IMG/VR virus record: IMGVR_UViG_3300037258_000301
Coordinates: 1 to 64,000 of that record
Source: a virus
Strand: one strand, 5' to 3'
DNA: 64,000 nt
Made by a program: the position numbers and the translations under genes. Positions 1 through 7,070 of the stretch are shown piece after piece; within the stretch, counting starts at the first letter, position 1; each line of letters starts with the position of its first letter. The notes beneath the pieces are model-generated. The model was not told where the DNA came from and did not search any database. It worked only from the letters and a program-made list of their open reading frames with translations.

Positions 1-2
1 GT

Positions 3-182
3 ATCGGGCCTGTGGCGGCCGGAAGACTCGCCGAGGACTTCCGGGCCCACCGAGAGGAATACGTCGCCACCCAGGCGGCTAGGCCAGCGTCTGAGTGGCG
101 AGCCGCGTGCGTGTCCTACTACGACGACTACACCCGACTCTGTGAGATCGCCACCGACGGTGGACTGATCGACTTCTGCTGA
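3..182 (+). CDS. 3' end of an unrecognised CDS (start outside window)
   Basis: An open frame enters from the left edge and stops at TGA 180-182, giving 59 visible codons. The fragment is rich in Arg, Glu and aromatic residues (VSYYDDYTRL near its end). No family was recognised. It runs in the same direction as the genes that follow, so it is probably the last gene of an upstream operon. Confidence 0.55.
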   Translation: MGPVAAGRLAEDFRAHREEYVATQAARPASEWRAACVSYYDDYTRLCEIATDGGLIDFC

Positions 183-185
183 CCC

Positions 186-216
186 TGGGCCGACCGAGGG
201 ATCCGTGCGTTACTGA
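186..216 (+). promoter_or_regulatory. Candidate promoter, 19-nt-spacer variant of the repeated phage promoter
   Basis: TGGGCC and TACTGA are separated by 19 nt. The segment closely matches the promoter-like sequence before the gene at 37616: both contain an AGGG-ATC block followed by TGCGTTACTG. It lies 58 nt upstream of the gene at 274. The -35 is weaker than in the 17-nt members and the usual downstream GTCACC is not directly adjacent, so this is a tentative member. Confidence 0.4.
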
Positions 217-273
217 GCCAGTCAGCACGACCGCGTTCCTGGAATCGCGTCACTCTCCTGAAGGAGTATCACC

Positions 274-609
274 ATGTCGTCCCTATCCGATCGTTCGATC
301 TATCTGAGCCGTGCCGCTGCGGGGTTGGATACCGAACCCATCGACGTGATCACCACCGCTACCTACCACTCCATGGAGGTGCTCAACCAGTTTCTGTACA
401 CCGGCCTGGTCGAGGCCAAGGGGTGCGTGAGTCGTATCGCCAACCCGGATCAGGACCCGGGTTGGGACTGCCTGATCGTCATTGACACCAAGGCCGTGGC
501 GTTGCGCAAGAGGTTCATGGACCTGATCCCGGAGATCGATGCCCTTCGGGGCATGATGGCCGATCTGGGCAGCCAGCTTGATGAGCAGGCCAGCGAGCTG
601 GACTCATGA
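274..609 (+). CDS. Hypothetical helical protein, 111 aa
   Basis: ATG preceded by GAAGGAG with good spacing. First gene of a translationally coupled set: its stop overlaps the next start as ATGA. The C-terminal part (LIPEIDALRGMMADLGSQ) is amphipathic and probably helical. Not recognised. The next two genes are also short helical proteins, so the three may form one small complex. Confidence 0.6.
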   Translation: MSSLSDRSIYLSRAAAGLDTEPIDVITTATYHSMEVLNQFLYTGLVEAKGCVSRIANPDQDPGWDCLIVIDTKAVALRKRFMDLIPEIDALRGMMADLGSQLDEQASELDS

Positions 610-848
610 GCACCCGCGAGACCATCGAGCACTACCAGCAGACCATCGCGCTGTTGGAGTCGGCGCACCTCATCTCGATGACGACCAATCTGGCCTTGGC
701 TCTGGAGCAGCTGACACAGACCGAGGATGATCCCCTCACGTTCACAAGGCTGCTGGGTGAAGTGAAGGCCAACCTGGAATCGAGCCAAGCTGAAATCATG
801 GGGATCGTGCGACTCATCCAAGATCGCGTCGACTACCTGAGGTCCTGA
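606..848 (+). CDS. Hypothetical helical protein, 80 aa
   Basis: Starts inside the ATGA overlap with the preceding stop. Mostly helix-forming (IALLESAHL; LLGEVKANLESSQAEI). It resembles the next protein in layout: an LL-x-x-A start, a central L-x-Q-L stretch, then LG-x-V-x-x-x-L and a terminal hydrophobic helix. The two may therefore be diverged duplicates. No known family recognised. Confidence 0.6.
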   Translation: MSTRETIEHYQQTIALLESAHLISMTTNLALALEQLTQTEDDPLTFTRLLGEVKANLESSQAEIMGIVRLIQDRVDYLRS

Positions 849-1111
849 TGGGTGAGATCGATCAGGCCATCCAGCTGCTGAAGGCGGCCGATGCCGACCT
901 CAGTGCCGACGCGGTCATCAGCCTCTCCTACCAGGTGTCGAGCGCGGTGGCCTGTCTGCACCAGGTCGGATCTCAAGGCAACGCGCTGGGGATCGCCGAG
1001 ACTCTGGGCAGTGTCGAAGTCCAGTTACAGCAGATCGCCGCGACCATCGGTAACCAGAAGATGGAGATCCAGAGCATGGTGCTCTGGCTGCAACGCTTGG
1101 GTGGATCCTGA
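848..1111 (+). CDS. Hypothetical helical protein, 87 aa, possible paralogue of preceding gene
   Basis: Start overlaps the previous stop (TGATG). Predicted all-helical with a single Cys near residue 36 and a C-terminal hydrophobic helix ending MVLWLQRLGGS. Its arrangement parallels the 80-aa protein upstream. Function unknown. Confidence 0.6.
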   Translation: MGEIDQAIQLLKAADADLSADAVISLSYQVSSAVACLHQVGSQGNALGIAETLGSVEVQLQQIAATIGNQKMEIQSMVLWLQRLGGS

Positions 1112-1290
1112 TGGACGACGGCCCCCTTGGCCCGCACTGGTGGGATGAGTTCAATACCCCCACCCCCACACGTCAGCCGGTCGCCCGGACCCCGCGACCG
1201 CGCTGGCCACTCATTCTTGGCAGCCTGCTGCTGATCGGCCTGACCGTGTTGATCAGCTACCCCTCGTTCCCTCCCCTGACAGGAAACTGA
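1111..1290 (+). CDS. Small single-pass membrane protein, 59 aa
   Basis: Start overlaps the previous stop (TGATG). The first ~33 residues are Pro/Arg/Thr-rich and polar. They are followed by one clear hydrophobic segment (WPLILGSLLLIGLTVLI, about residues 32-48) and a short Pro-rich tail, so it is a likely single-pass membrane protein with a cytoplasmic basic N-terminus. Function unknown. Confidence 0.55.
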   Translation: MDDGPLGPHWWDEFNTPTPTRQPVARTPRPRWPLILGSLLLIGLTVLISYPSFPPLTGN

Positions 1291-1292
1291 TC

Positions 1293-1487
1293 ATGAGTAG
1301 GTTCACTCCCCTGGAGCAGGAGTTGGCCACCGAAGCCCTGGAGCTTCTCCTGGCCGACGGCACTTCCGAATACCGCGCCATGGAACTCATCTACGGGGCC
1401 GTGCTGGCCTGGAAGAAGGGCACTATCAAGCGCGACCCCGTGCAGTTCGCGCACCATCTCATCTCGCTACGGAAGGCAACTCGATGA
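1293..1487 (+). CDS. Hypothetical protein, 64 aa
   Basis: Joined to the upstream gene by the TGA-TC-ATG junction seen repeatedly in this genome. Mostly helical, acidic first half (LEQELATEALELLLADG), basic C-terminus. Not recognised. Ends in an ATGA overlap with the next gene. Confidence 0.55.
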   Translation: MSRFTPLEQELATEALELLLADGTSEYRAMELIYGAVLAWKKGTIKRDPVQFAHHLISLRKATR

Positions 1488-1711
1488 AACTCAATAAGTG
1501 CCCCGTGATTGTGAGCGATGCTCCCTCTGGGAACTCTCCCGAGCGTCGCATCATGGTGTCCTGCATCCAGCACGGACTCATCGACGATCACTACATGCCC
1601 CGCACCAACGGCTACATCGCCGCGATGAGAACCGCCCAAGAGCACGCCCTGACCGCACATGGCCTCGGCGACAACGGCGTCTGGAACGCGGTCCCGCAGG
1701 AGATGAGATGA
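1484..1711 (+). CDS. Hypothetical protein, 75 aa
   Basis: Translationally coupled (ATGA) to the preceding gene. It has two Cys and several His, and a central segment ERRIMVSCIQHGLIDDHY. No domain recognised. It in turn overlaps the next start. Confidence 0.55.
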   Translation: MKLNKCPVIVSDAPSGNSPERRIMVSCIQHGLIDDHYMPRTNGYIAAMRTAQEHALTAHGLGDNGVWNAVPQEMR

Positions 1712-1923
1712 GTCAGCACCCGCTCGACCCTACCCAGCGCTTACATCATCCCTGTATCAACGAGGGGTGCGCGATCCTGCTCGACGAGTCGGGTTACTGC
1801 TGTGACCTGTGTGAACGTGATGCCCCGACTGGGCAATCCTCCCTCTACCACACACGCTCGTGCCTGCTGCGCTCACAGGATCTGATCAGGGGTGCACGGG
1901 GAATCGTGATGACCAAGAACTGA
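1708..1923 (+). CDS. Small Cys-rich, likely zinc-binding protein, 71 aa
   Basis: Start at 1708 overlaps the preceding stop. Cys residues occur in pairs (CINEGC, CCDLC) and another follows at RSCLLR, with nearby His. This suggests a small zinc-ribbon-like fold. Function unknown. It is the last gene before a fresh promoter. Confidence 0.5.
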   Translation: MSQHPLDPTQRLHHPCINEGCAILLDESGYCCDLCERDAPTGQSSLYHTRSCLLRSQDLIRGARGIVMTKN

Positions 1924-1927
1924 CCCC

Positions 1928-1975
1928 TTGGCGGTGTCAGGGGCACGCGATACTCTTCTTCCTGTCACCAGCTCC
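1928..1975 (+). promoter_or_regulatory. Repeated phage promoter, copy 1
   Basis: TTGGCG at 1928-1933, 17 nt, then TACTCT at 1951-1956. The spacer contains the family-conserved GTCAGGG and CGCG blocks, and GTCACC follows at 1964-1969. It lies about 20 nt upstream of the SD and start of the gene at 1994. At least five other copies with the same layout occur in this window, which strongly supports a real sigma70-type promoter. Confidence 0.8.
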
Positions 1976-1993
1976 ACACCACCGGAGGTCTTC

Positions 1994-2320
1994 ATGACCC
2001 AGCTCATCGTCACCGACGGCCAGATCTTCTCCTCCAACGGCGGCGACAGCGCCGAGCTGAAGCTGGCTGCTTCGGTGGCGGCCGTGGCCGCAGCGCTGTA
2101 CCGCGAGCCCACCGAGAGCTTCTTCATCGCCGACCACACCCACGAGGAGCTGCCCAAGGGCAGCGCGTTGGTGGCGTGGGAGGGCGGCGACTTCGATTAT
2201 GGCTGGACCGTCGACTTCACCGGCAACCAACCCGAAGCGCAGGAGATCGCTCGCTCGCTGGGGGTCTTCCTGGAGCCGATCAACAGCGTCATCCTCGGCA
2301 TCTACCCAGTGAAGGACTGA
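1994..2320 (+). CDS. Hypothetical protein, 108 aa
   Basis: The start at 1994 is chosen over the longer open frame because CGGAGG lies just upstream and the frame before it overlaps the promoter. The first half is Ala-rich and helical (LAASVAAVAAALY), the second half looks like an alpha/beta domain. Not recognised. First gene of a promoter-defined transcription unit. Confidence 0.6.
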   Translation: MTQLIVTDGQIFSSNGGDSAELKLAASVAAVAAALYREPTESFFIADHTHEELPKGSALVAWEGGDFDYGWTVDFTGNQPEAQEIARSLGVFLEPINSVILGIYPVKD

Positions 2321-2325
2321 TCATC

Positions 2326-2589
2326 ATGGGCAATGTCATCCCCTCGCGTGATTTCACCAGTGGTATCTCCTACCAGGAGCTGGTCCAGCTCCGTCGCCTG
2401 ACCACGCTGAACCAGCTCACTTACGAGCTTGACCGTGTCACCGAGCAGGGCGCTACCTTCCGCATGACCGTGACTCCTCGTTACGGTACGCAGAAGCCCG
2501 CCGTCTACTGGGGAGTAGTTACCCCCGCGCACCCCGAGATTCGCATGGTCAACAGTCGCAAAATCGCTCGCACTGAGATCAGGGACTGA
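2326..2589 (+). CDS. Hypothetical protein, 87 aa
   Basis: Starts in a TGATCATCATG junction after the preceding stop. The last codons of the upstream gene (AAGGAC) supply the SD. The central part looks beta-rich (FRMTVTPRYG; YWGVVTP). Basic, with no Cys. Not recognised. Confidence 0.55.
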   Translation: MGNVIPSRDFTSGISYQELVQLRRLTTLNQLTYELDRVTEQGATFRMTVTPRYGTQKPAVYWGVVTPAHPEIRMVNSRKIARTEIRD

Positions 2590-2594
2590 TCGTC

Positions 2595-2789
2595 ATGAGC
2601 AAGGGCAGCAAGGCCACTTTCGGCTTCCAGGAGGGGCAGGACCACATCGTGGCGGCCCCGTCCCGGGCCCGGGTGGCTCACGTGCAGGGCCTGCGGACCT
2701 CATCGGCCGCCGGCACCCAAGACCACTCACCGCGTCGGCAGCGTTCCCGTGGGGCCGCTCGCCAGGCCGCCATCCGAGGGAGTTACTGA
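2595..2789 (+). CDS. Small basic protein, 64 aa
   Basis: Very basic and low in hydrophobic residues: Arg, Ser, Ala and Gln dominate, with a C-terminal cluster RRQRSRGAARQAA. It is likely disordered or nucleic-acid-binding. Linked to its neighbours by TGATCGTCATG upstream and TGATCATG downstream. Confidence 0.5.
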   Translation: MSKGSKATFGFQEGQDHIVAAPSRARVAHVQGLRTSSAAGTQDHSPRRQRSRGAARQAAIRGSY

Positions 2790-2791
2790 TC

Positions 2792-3067
2792 ATGAGCAAC
2801 CTCATCGCCCTGGAAGAGTACCGGCCCGCGTGGGAGATCGGCGGCATGCTGGTGCCAGGCAAGATCATCCAGATCGAGCGGGGCTGGCAGATCCGGATGG
2901 ACGACGGCTCTTGGGAGAGCGTCCACGCCGTCGAGGAGTGGTACGACACCGAAGGCACGCGTGATCCGGTGGTCGTCGTGGTCCTCGCCGATGGCACCCG
3001 CTGCGACCCCGTCTACTCCACCGACGTCATCATGTCCCGCCGCTACGCACCCGAACCGAAGGACTGA
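2792..3067 (+). CDS. Hypothetical protein, 91 aa
   Basis: Begins in a TGATCATG junction. Beta-rich, Trp-rich sequence (GWQIRMDDGSWESVH) that could be a small barrel. No family assigned. Ends with EPKD-stop, whose AAGGAC codons double as the SD of the next gene. Confidence 0.55.
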   Translation: MSNLIALEEYRPAWEIGGMLVPGKIIQIERGWQIRMDDGSWESVHAVEEWYDTEGTRDPVVVVVLADGTRCDPVYSTDVIMSRRYAPEPKD

Positions 3068-3069
3068 TC

Positions 3070-3336
3070 ATGACCGACCTGACCAAGCCCGTCTCCCTGA
3101 ACATCCCCGACGAGGCACTGGAGCTGATCATCGAACTGGACGCCGTCGAGGCGGGTATCCGGCTTGCCATCGCGGCCGAACTGGACCGGCTCGCCGATGA
3201 ATGGGGACCCAAGCCCCTCCCCGCCAACGTCACGCTCATCCCCGGATCCGCCCTGGATCTTCAGCGTGAGACGAACTGGACTTGTGCGGTTCGTCTTCGT
3301 GGACGTGCGCGAGAACTGCGAGGCGAATCATCGTGA
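3070..3336 (+). CDS. Hypothetical protein, 88 aa
   Basis: Begins in a TGATCATG junction. The N-terminal half is helical and acidic (DEALELIIELDAVEAG). The C-terminus is basic (VRLRGRARELRG). The stop overlaps a GTG start downstream. Not recognised. Confidence 0.5.
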   Translation: MTDLTKPVSLNIPDEALELIIELDAVEAGIRLAIAAELDRLADEWGPKPLPANVTLIPGSALDLQRETNWTCAVRLRGRARELRGESS

Positions 3337-3599
3337 CCACCTACATCAACGTCGGCGCCAAGAACCGTGACGGCGTCCGCTACGCCAGCAAGAAGGCTCT
3401 CCGGACCGCGCTGGCCGAGGATCCCTCCGAGGTGTTGTTCGACCGCACCAGCTACCTCCAGGATCACCTGCCGGCCGTGTTCTGCGGTGATGCCCTGCCC
3501 GACGGCGCCACCCTGGTAGTGGCCGGGCCCGACCCCTACGAGAAGCGCAACTGGTTCGCCAACGTCGTGCAGACCGCCAGCGGAACGAAGGTGACCTGA
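3333..3599 (+). CDS. Hypothetical protein, 88 aa (GTG start)
   Basis: GTG at 3333 is chosen because it forms a GTGA overlap with the preceding stop, the style used throughout this region. One Cys. Sequence such as TLVVAGPDPYEKRNWFANVV suggests a small alpha/beta fold. Function unknown. Confidence 0.55.
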   Translation: MTTYINVGAKNRDGVRYASKKALRTALAEDPSEVLFDRTSYLQDHLPAVFCGDALPDGATLVVAGPDPYEKRNWFANVVQTASGTKVT

Positions 3600-3865
3600 T
3601 GGCCACGACCGAGACCGCAGAGGAGTACTGGGATCGGGTAGGTCACAAGTCCCGTTGTGAACGGTGGGGTGATGAGGACGGCACTTGGGACTGCACCTGC
3701 GGTACTCCGCCTTCGCCGTCGACCAAGGTTCCCGGCCTCGACCTCAAGATGCTGGCCTACGACCTGACCGAGGTGCTGTCCAACGAGCATCGGATCGACG
3801 TCGCCTCCCAGGACGTGCTGCGGGCGCTTCCCGCGTTCCTGACCGCCCTCGGCGTGGAGGGCTGA
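3599..3865 (+). CDS. Hypothetical protein with N-terminal Cys cluster, 88 aa
   Basis: Start overlaps the previous stop (TGATG). Cys/His residues near the N-terminus (HKSRCERWGDEDGTWDCTC) could bind zinc. The remainder is helical (LTEVLSNEH; LRALPAFLTALG). Not recognised. Confidence 0.55.
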   Translation: MATTETAEEYWDRVGHKSRCERWGDEDGTWDCTCGTPPSPSTKVPGLDLKMLAYDLTEVLSNEHRIDVASQDVLRALPAFLTALGVEG

Positions 3866-3870
3866 TCATC

Positions 3871-4305
3871 ATGCCTTTAAAGGACTACACAACCACGGTG
3901 GCCGTCTCGAAGACCCTGACGGAGATCTCGAAGCACCTCGTCCGGGTCGGTGCCCGAGGTGTCAGCCAGGAGTACGACAGCCGAGGACACCTGATCGGTC
4001 TGGGGTTCGCCATCCAGCTCGGTCCGGAGATCCTGCACTACCAGCTGCCCGTTCGTACCGGCGCGGTGCACGACGTCCTGAAGCGTCAGCGGGTCGGGAC
4101 GCGCTATCTCACGCCCGAGCATGTGGAGCGGGTGGCGTGGCGCATCCTCGGCGACTGGATGGCCGCGCAGGCTGCGATCATCGAAACCGAGATGGTGACT
4201 CTGCCGCAGATCATGCTGCCGTACCAGATGGTCGAGCCCGGCACCACCATCTACGACAAATGGGAAATCCAGCACAACAAGATTCTGGAAGCGGGAGCGT
4301 CATGA
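3871..4305 (+). CDS. Hypothetical protein, 144 aa
   Basis: Start at 3871 follows a TGATCATCATG junction. It is longer than its neighbours and has a mixed alpha/beta composition: a central basic helix (HDVLKRQRVG), then a Trp-containing helix (RVAWRILGDWMAAQ). It resembles short conserved actinophage hypothetical proteins in style but I cannot name a family. Confidence 0.6.
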   Translation: MPLKDYTTTVAVSKTLTEISKHLVRVGARGVSQEYDSRGHLIGLGFAIQLGPEILHYQLPVRTGAVHDVLKRQRVGTRYLTPEHVERVAWRILGDWMAAQAAIIETEMVTLPQIMLPYQMVEPGTTIYDKWEIQHNKILEAGAS

Positions 4306-4478
4306 GCTTCTACCACGACGATGAGGATGACACCTGGGAACGCGACACCCGCAACCGCGTCACGCTGATCAAGACGGCCGACGGCAGCATGATCGGCGAC
4401 CCCGAGTACACCGATGTTCCCTTCGCCGACGCCGCGCGCTTCTACGGCCTGGTGAAGTGCACCGTGGAGGACTCATGA
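4302..4478 (+). CDS. Hypothetical acidic protein, 58 aa
   Basis: ATGA overlap on both sides. The N-terminus is strongly acidic (YHDDEDDTWERD). A single Cys lies near the C-terminus. Function unknown. Confidence 0.5.
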   Translation: MSFYHDDEDDTWERDTRNRVTLIKTADGSMIGDPEYTDVPFADAARFYGLVKCTVEDS

Positions 4479-4672
4479 GCGCACGCGAATACGTCACGTT
4501 GCCGGTGTACATCGAGACCCGGACGGAGAGTCTCATCAACGAGGTCCAGATCCCCAAGGCCGAGTGGGACGCCATGACGCACGAGCAGCGCGAGAGGTGG
4601 GCCGAGGACGCAGCCGAAGCGACCTTTCGCAGCGTGTGTAGCTACGGCTACGACATCGGCGAGGTGAGGTGA
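4475..4672 (+). CDS. Small protein with PKAEWDAM motif, 65 aa
   Basis: Start at 4475 lies in the ATGA overlap. It contains IPKAEWDAMTHEQRERWAED. A similar I-x-E-D/E-W-x-A-M-S/T-x-x-E block occurs in the 54-aa protein at 7071, so the two belong to one family of small phage proteins. Function unknown. Confidence 0.6.
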   Translation: MSAREYVTLPVYIETRTESLINEVQIPKAEWDAMTHEQRERWAEDAAEATFRSVCSYGYDIGEVR

Positions 4673-4845
4673 TGAGCGACGTGCCCTTCCCCGATCGGGA
4701 GTGCTTCTTCCGGTGGGCCCCGGCCGAGGCGCATTCATCCTCATTCGACTCCTCATTCGACTCCTCATTCGATCGGAGAAATGACCATGAGCGACGGAAG
4801 ATACATGAAGTGGCACCCTGCCCCGAGAGGCCAGATTATGACTGA
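4672..4845 (+). CDS. Small protein encoded across a micro-repeat, 57 aa
   Basis: Start overlaps the previous stop (TGATG). The centre is encoded by three tandem copies of TCATTCGACTCC-like DNA, giving a repeated SSFD peptide. Its last ~20 codons overlap the start region of the next gene in a different frame. It may therefore be degenerate or extended by repeat slippage. Confidence 0.4.
   Translation: MSDVPFPDRECFFRWAPAEAHSSSFDSSFDSSFDRRNDHERRKIHEVAPCPERPDYD
4738..4774 (+). repeat. Tandem 12-nt micro-repeat (TCATTCGACTCC)
   Basis: About three consecutive copies of a 12-nt unit, the last diverging into the SD region (GATCGGAG) of the next gene. The unit length is a multiple of three, so copy-number change keeps the reading frame of the surrounding 57-aa gene. 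It also alters the spacing before the downstream start. Confidence 0.7.
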
Positions 4846-5071
4846 CGAGGAGATATTCGCGGAGCACGTCGGCAAAACTGGTGACTCGTCTCTGCGCCTG
4901 TGCCCGGCCCGGACGGTCACCGTGGAGTACCCGAACCTTCCATTCGCTCGTACCGAGCACTGGAGGTGCGATCGCTGGGATGAGCACGACGACGAGTCGC
5001 ACGTCTGGAAGCGCACCCGCGCCCCCGAGAGTTCTGTGGGTGAGGTGCCGCAGGAGGTGCTGGGGTCATGA
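4787..5071 (+). CDS. Hypothetical protein, 94 aa
   Basis: Possible starts at 4781 and 4787 (MTM-S); 4787 has better spacing to CGGAG, and a later ATG at 4838 is also possible. The middle has Cys/Trp/His residues (RTEHWRCDRWDEHDDESH). Not recognised. Ends in an ATGA overlap. Confidence 0.5.
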   Translation: MSDGRYMKWHPAPRGQIMTDEEIFAEHVGKTGDSSLRLCPARTVTVEYPNLPFARTEHWRCDRWDEHDDESHVWKRTRAPESSVGEVPQEVLGS

Positions 5072-5373
5072 GCACCTCGCGGGAATTCATCGACGAACTG
5101 GCCAGTCAGTGTGGTTGGCACGGCATCGGTGAGGTGGGGCGCGGTCCCGTGGAGTATCGGCGGGAGCGTCCTGCCTCGGATGGCCGTAATGAACGGCTCT
5201 ACGTTTGGTTCAGTGTTCACGGCAACGTGCTGCATGCCCGCTACTTCCCGCAGCTCTACTCGCACACCGAAATCGACGTGCCCCACCAGGCCCGCGACGT
5301 CGTGATCGCCTGGTTGCAGCTTCCGGCAACGGCCACCGTGTCGCAGCACCGCGCTGCCGCAGACCCCAGCTGA
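5068..5373 (+). CDS. Hypothetical protein, 101 aa
   Basis: ATGA overlap with the previous stop. Mixed alpha/beta sequence with two predicted strands (LYVWFSVHG; VLHARYFP) and a C-terminal helix (ARDVVIAWLQL). No domain recognised. Confidence 0.55.
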   Translation: MSTSREFIDELASQCGWHGIGEVGRGPVEYRRERPASDGRNERLYVWFSVHGNVLHARYFPQLYSHTEIDVPHQARDVVIAWLQLPATATVSQHRAAADPS

Positions 5374-5396
5374 TCGATCATTCTGAGAGGTACCTG

Positions 5397-5630
5397 ATGA
5401 CACGGAAGATCCTCCTCATCGCTCTCGTGTGGCTGGGCGTGTGTCTGGTCCCCATTGTGCTGTTCTCCCTCTTCGTGCCAGCGCCGTGGAATGACTTCGC
5501 GGCAGACTTCGGAATGGCAGTGGGAGGGGCAGCCATGATCATTACGTTGCAGATCAAGCCGATCGATGAGTGGAGGCGTAGCCCCTCCACGGCGCCGAGG
5601 GGACGGGCATGGCTCAAGTCTGGTCGGTGA
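5397..5630 (+). CDS. Small membrane protein, two TM segments, 77 aa
   Basis: ATG at 5397 preceded by GAGAGG. Two hydrophobic segments lie at about residues 4-26 (ILLIALVWLGVCLVPIVLF) and 36-51 (AADFGMAVGGAAMIITL), followed by a basic cytoplasmic tail. This is a typical small phage inner-membrane protein. Role unknown. Confidence 0.55.
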   Translation: MTRKILLIALVWLGVCLVPIVLFSLFVPAPWNDFAADFGMAVGGAAMIITLQIKPIDEWRRSPSTAPRGRAWLKSGR

Positions 5631-5782
5631 CTGTCGGGGTGGCTCTGCGCCGGCCACCCGTCATCGACGAGTACCGGCACACCCAGGTCTGGGCCGAGAC
5701 CGGCACCGAAGCGGAACTGATCGCCTGTCAGGTGGCCGCGTGCACCTGCGTGATGCCGGTCTTCTCGATCGTCGAGATCTAG
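5609..5782 (+). CDS. Hypothetical protein, 57 aa
   Basis: Overlaps the end of the membrane-protein gene by 22 nt in another frame. Clean ATG-to-TAG frame with Trp and three Cys in the second half (LIACQVAACTC). Followed at once by AGGAAGGAGG, the SD of a tiny frame downstream. Unrecognised. Confidence 0.4.
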   Translation: MAQVWSVTVGVALRRPPVIDEYRHTQVWAETGTEAELIACQVAACTCVMPVFSIVEI

Positions 5783-5797
5783 GAAGGAGGAGCGCTC

Positions 5798-5839
5798 ATG
5801 AACAAAGACGAGTGGCTCACCGACTCCCGCGAGGGCTGA
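5798..5839 (+). CDS. Micro-ORF, 13 aa, with strong SD
   Basis: ATG at 5798 is preceded by AGGAAGGAGG at good spacing and encodes MNKDEWLTDSREG. It ends 47 nt before a strong terminator. The SD is among the best in the region, so translation is plausible, but function (micropeptide or leader) is unknown. It could also be a truncated gene. Confidence 0.35.
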   Translation: MNKDEWLTDSREG

Positions 5840-5886
5840 GTGCCCCACAGAGCGCCGTAACGGCCTCTGTCTGATAGATGAGACCC

Positions 5887-5945
5887 GAAGCCCCGTTCGA
5901 CCTCCAGGTGTGTCTCTGAGAGGTCGGACGGGGCTTCGTCTGTTT
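5887..5945 (+). terminator. Strong rho-independent terminator
   Basis: 18-nt arms at 5887-5904 and 5919-5936 pair with only one T-G wobble, and TCTGTTT follows. It closes the transcription unit that began near 1928. Confidence 0.8.
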
Positions 5946-6264
5946 GCGCCTGACTCTCCATCGCCCCGGAATCACGTCGATATCCAGCCAGAGCAAGATC
6001 ATCAGGAAAAAGTTATACGGATAGTGATAATCCCTGATCAGAGGCCGAATTTTGCCCGTCCTCATCCCGGGGGAAAGTGGCTATTTTACGGCCATTTTCA
6101 CGATCAACATAACACTCTGTGATGGATGGCTTTCGTCGTGAATCTACGCTTGCCAGCTCGCGCCGCAAGCGTACTCATGAGCGCAAGCCGAACGATCCTT
6201 GGTGGACTCAGGGCATCGCGGTACTCTTCCTTTTGTCACCAGCTCCACCCCTTCGGAGGGCGTC
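5946..6264. other. Intergenic region, locally AT-rich, with promoter at its end
   Basis: No convincing gene. The middle (about 5995-6110) is clearly richer in A/T than its surroundings (for example AAAAAGTTATACGGATAGTG and CTATTTTACGGCCATTTT). It could be a UP element, protein-binding site or DNA-unwinding region. The only firm element is the promoter at 6199. Confidence 0.45.
6199..6240 (+). promoter_or_regulatory. Repeated phage promoter, copy 2
   Basis: TTGGTG at 6199-6204, 17 nt, TACTCT at 6222-6227, then GTCACC at 6235-6240. The spacer keeps CTCAGGG and CGCGG. It drives the gene cluster starting at 6265. Confidence 0.8.
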
Positions 6265-6441
6265 ATGCGCACCATCGTCTTCACCACCCAGGCCATCACT
6301 CGGGCCGCCGAGCAGGCACCCGAGGGTCTGACCGTGACCGGTATTCGCGACACCACCGACTACGCCGACCTCGTCCGCCGGGCACTGGCTACCGGTCGGC
6401 CCTCCGCATGGAACCGCAACAACTACCCCGGAACGGACTGA
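6265..6441 (+). CDS. Hypothetical protein, 58 aa
   Basis: Start at 6265 is preceded by GGAGGG, just downstream of the promoter's GTCACC leader. Simple alpha/beta sequence (TIVFTTQAITRAAEQ). Ends GTD-stop with the TGATCATG junction. Not recognised. Confidence 0.55.
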   Translation: MRTIVFTTQAITRAAEQAPEGLTVTGIRDTTDYADLVRRALATGRPSAWNRNNYPGTD

Positions 6442-6443
6442 TC

Positions 6444-6692
6444 ATGAGCGACGGCGATCCGCTCCAGTGGAACCCGAGCATGCCCTACGTGCGCGGCCTC
6501 AACGACATGATCGATCAGACGATCTACTGGAACGAGCACCTCGGGGACTATGTCTGGTTCGGCAAGGCACGCAAGACCCGGTGGCAGCTGATCGCAGTGA
6601 ACGCCGACGGCACGTTGTTCATCGCCGCGAGCTTGGACGCCAAGCGATTCCATGCCAACCCCAACAACTGCACCCTCTGCGGAACGGATTGA
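6444..6692 (+). CDS. Hypothetical protein, 82 aa
   Basis: TGATCATG junction upstream and downstream. Aromatic-rich (YWNEHLGDYVWFGKARK) with beta-strand character in the middle and a CTLC pair at the C-terminus. Function unknown. Confidence 0.55.
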   Translation: MSDGDPLQWNPSMPYVRGLNDMIDQTIYWNEHLGDYVWFGKARKTRWQLIAVNADGTLFIAASLDAKRFHANPNNCTLCGTD

Positions 6693-6694
6693 TC

Positions 6695-6901
6695 ATGATT
6701 GCCGTCGGAGACACAGTCCTCACCCGGACCGGCAAACTACGAATCGTCACCAGCGTCTGGAAGGCCACCGATCCCGCAAAGGTAGGCGGAGTCCATATCC
6801 GCCGAGACTGTGCCGATACTCGCGCACTGCGCGATGGTAAGCCGTTCGGGTCCACCCGCACCTACGCCCTCACTGAACTGACCGCAGTGGAGGAATTCTG
6901 A
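6695..6901 (+). CDS. Hypothetical protein, 68 aa
   Basis: Starts in a TGATCATG junction. Looks like a small beta domain (VGDTVLTRTGKLRIVTSVW), similar in style to KOW/SH3-like small proteins but too short to assign. Ends in another TGATCATG junction. Confidence 0.55.
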   Translation: MIAVGDTVLTRTGKLRIVTSVWKATDPAKVGGVHIRRDCADTRALRDGKPFGSTRTYALTELTAVEEF

Positions 6902-6903
6902 TC

Positions 6904-7068
6904 ATGAAGTACCGCATCACCGTCACCCTTGCCGACAGCGCGGACGAAGAAGCGGCCCTGGCCGTTCGCGACGAGATTACGAACATCGACGGCGTGACGT
7001 CATCCCACATCGACTGCCTGCACGGTCCCGGTGACCTGTGCGAATACTGCGACGAGTTTGGACTCTGA
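6904..7068 (+). CDS. Hypothetical protein, 54 aa
   Basis: Starts in a TGATCATG junction. Its beta-alpha-beta pattern (KYRITVTL, EEAALAVRDEI, VTSSHIDC) resembles a minimal ferredoxin-like fold. The C-terminus carries a CEYC motif plus another Cys. Unrecognised. Confidence 0.5.
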   Translation: MKYRITVTLADSADEEAALAVRDEITNIDGVTSSHIDCLHGPGDLCEYCDEFGL

Positions 7069-7070
7069 TC

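Noticed and set aside
5910-6331. Two open frames of 70 aa between the terminator and promoter copy 2
   Set aside because: They cross the terminator arm and the promoter, have poor SDs, and encode low-complexity sequence.
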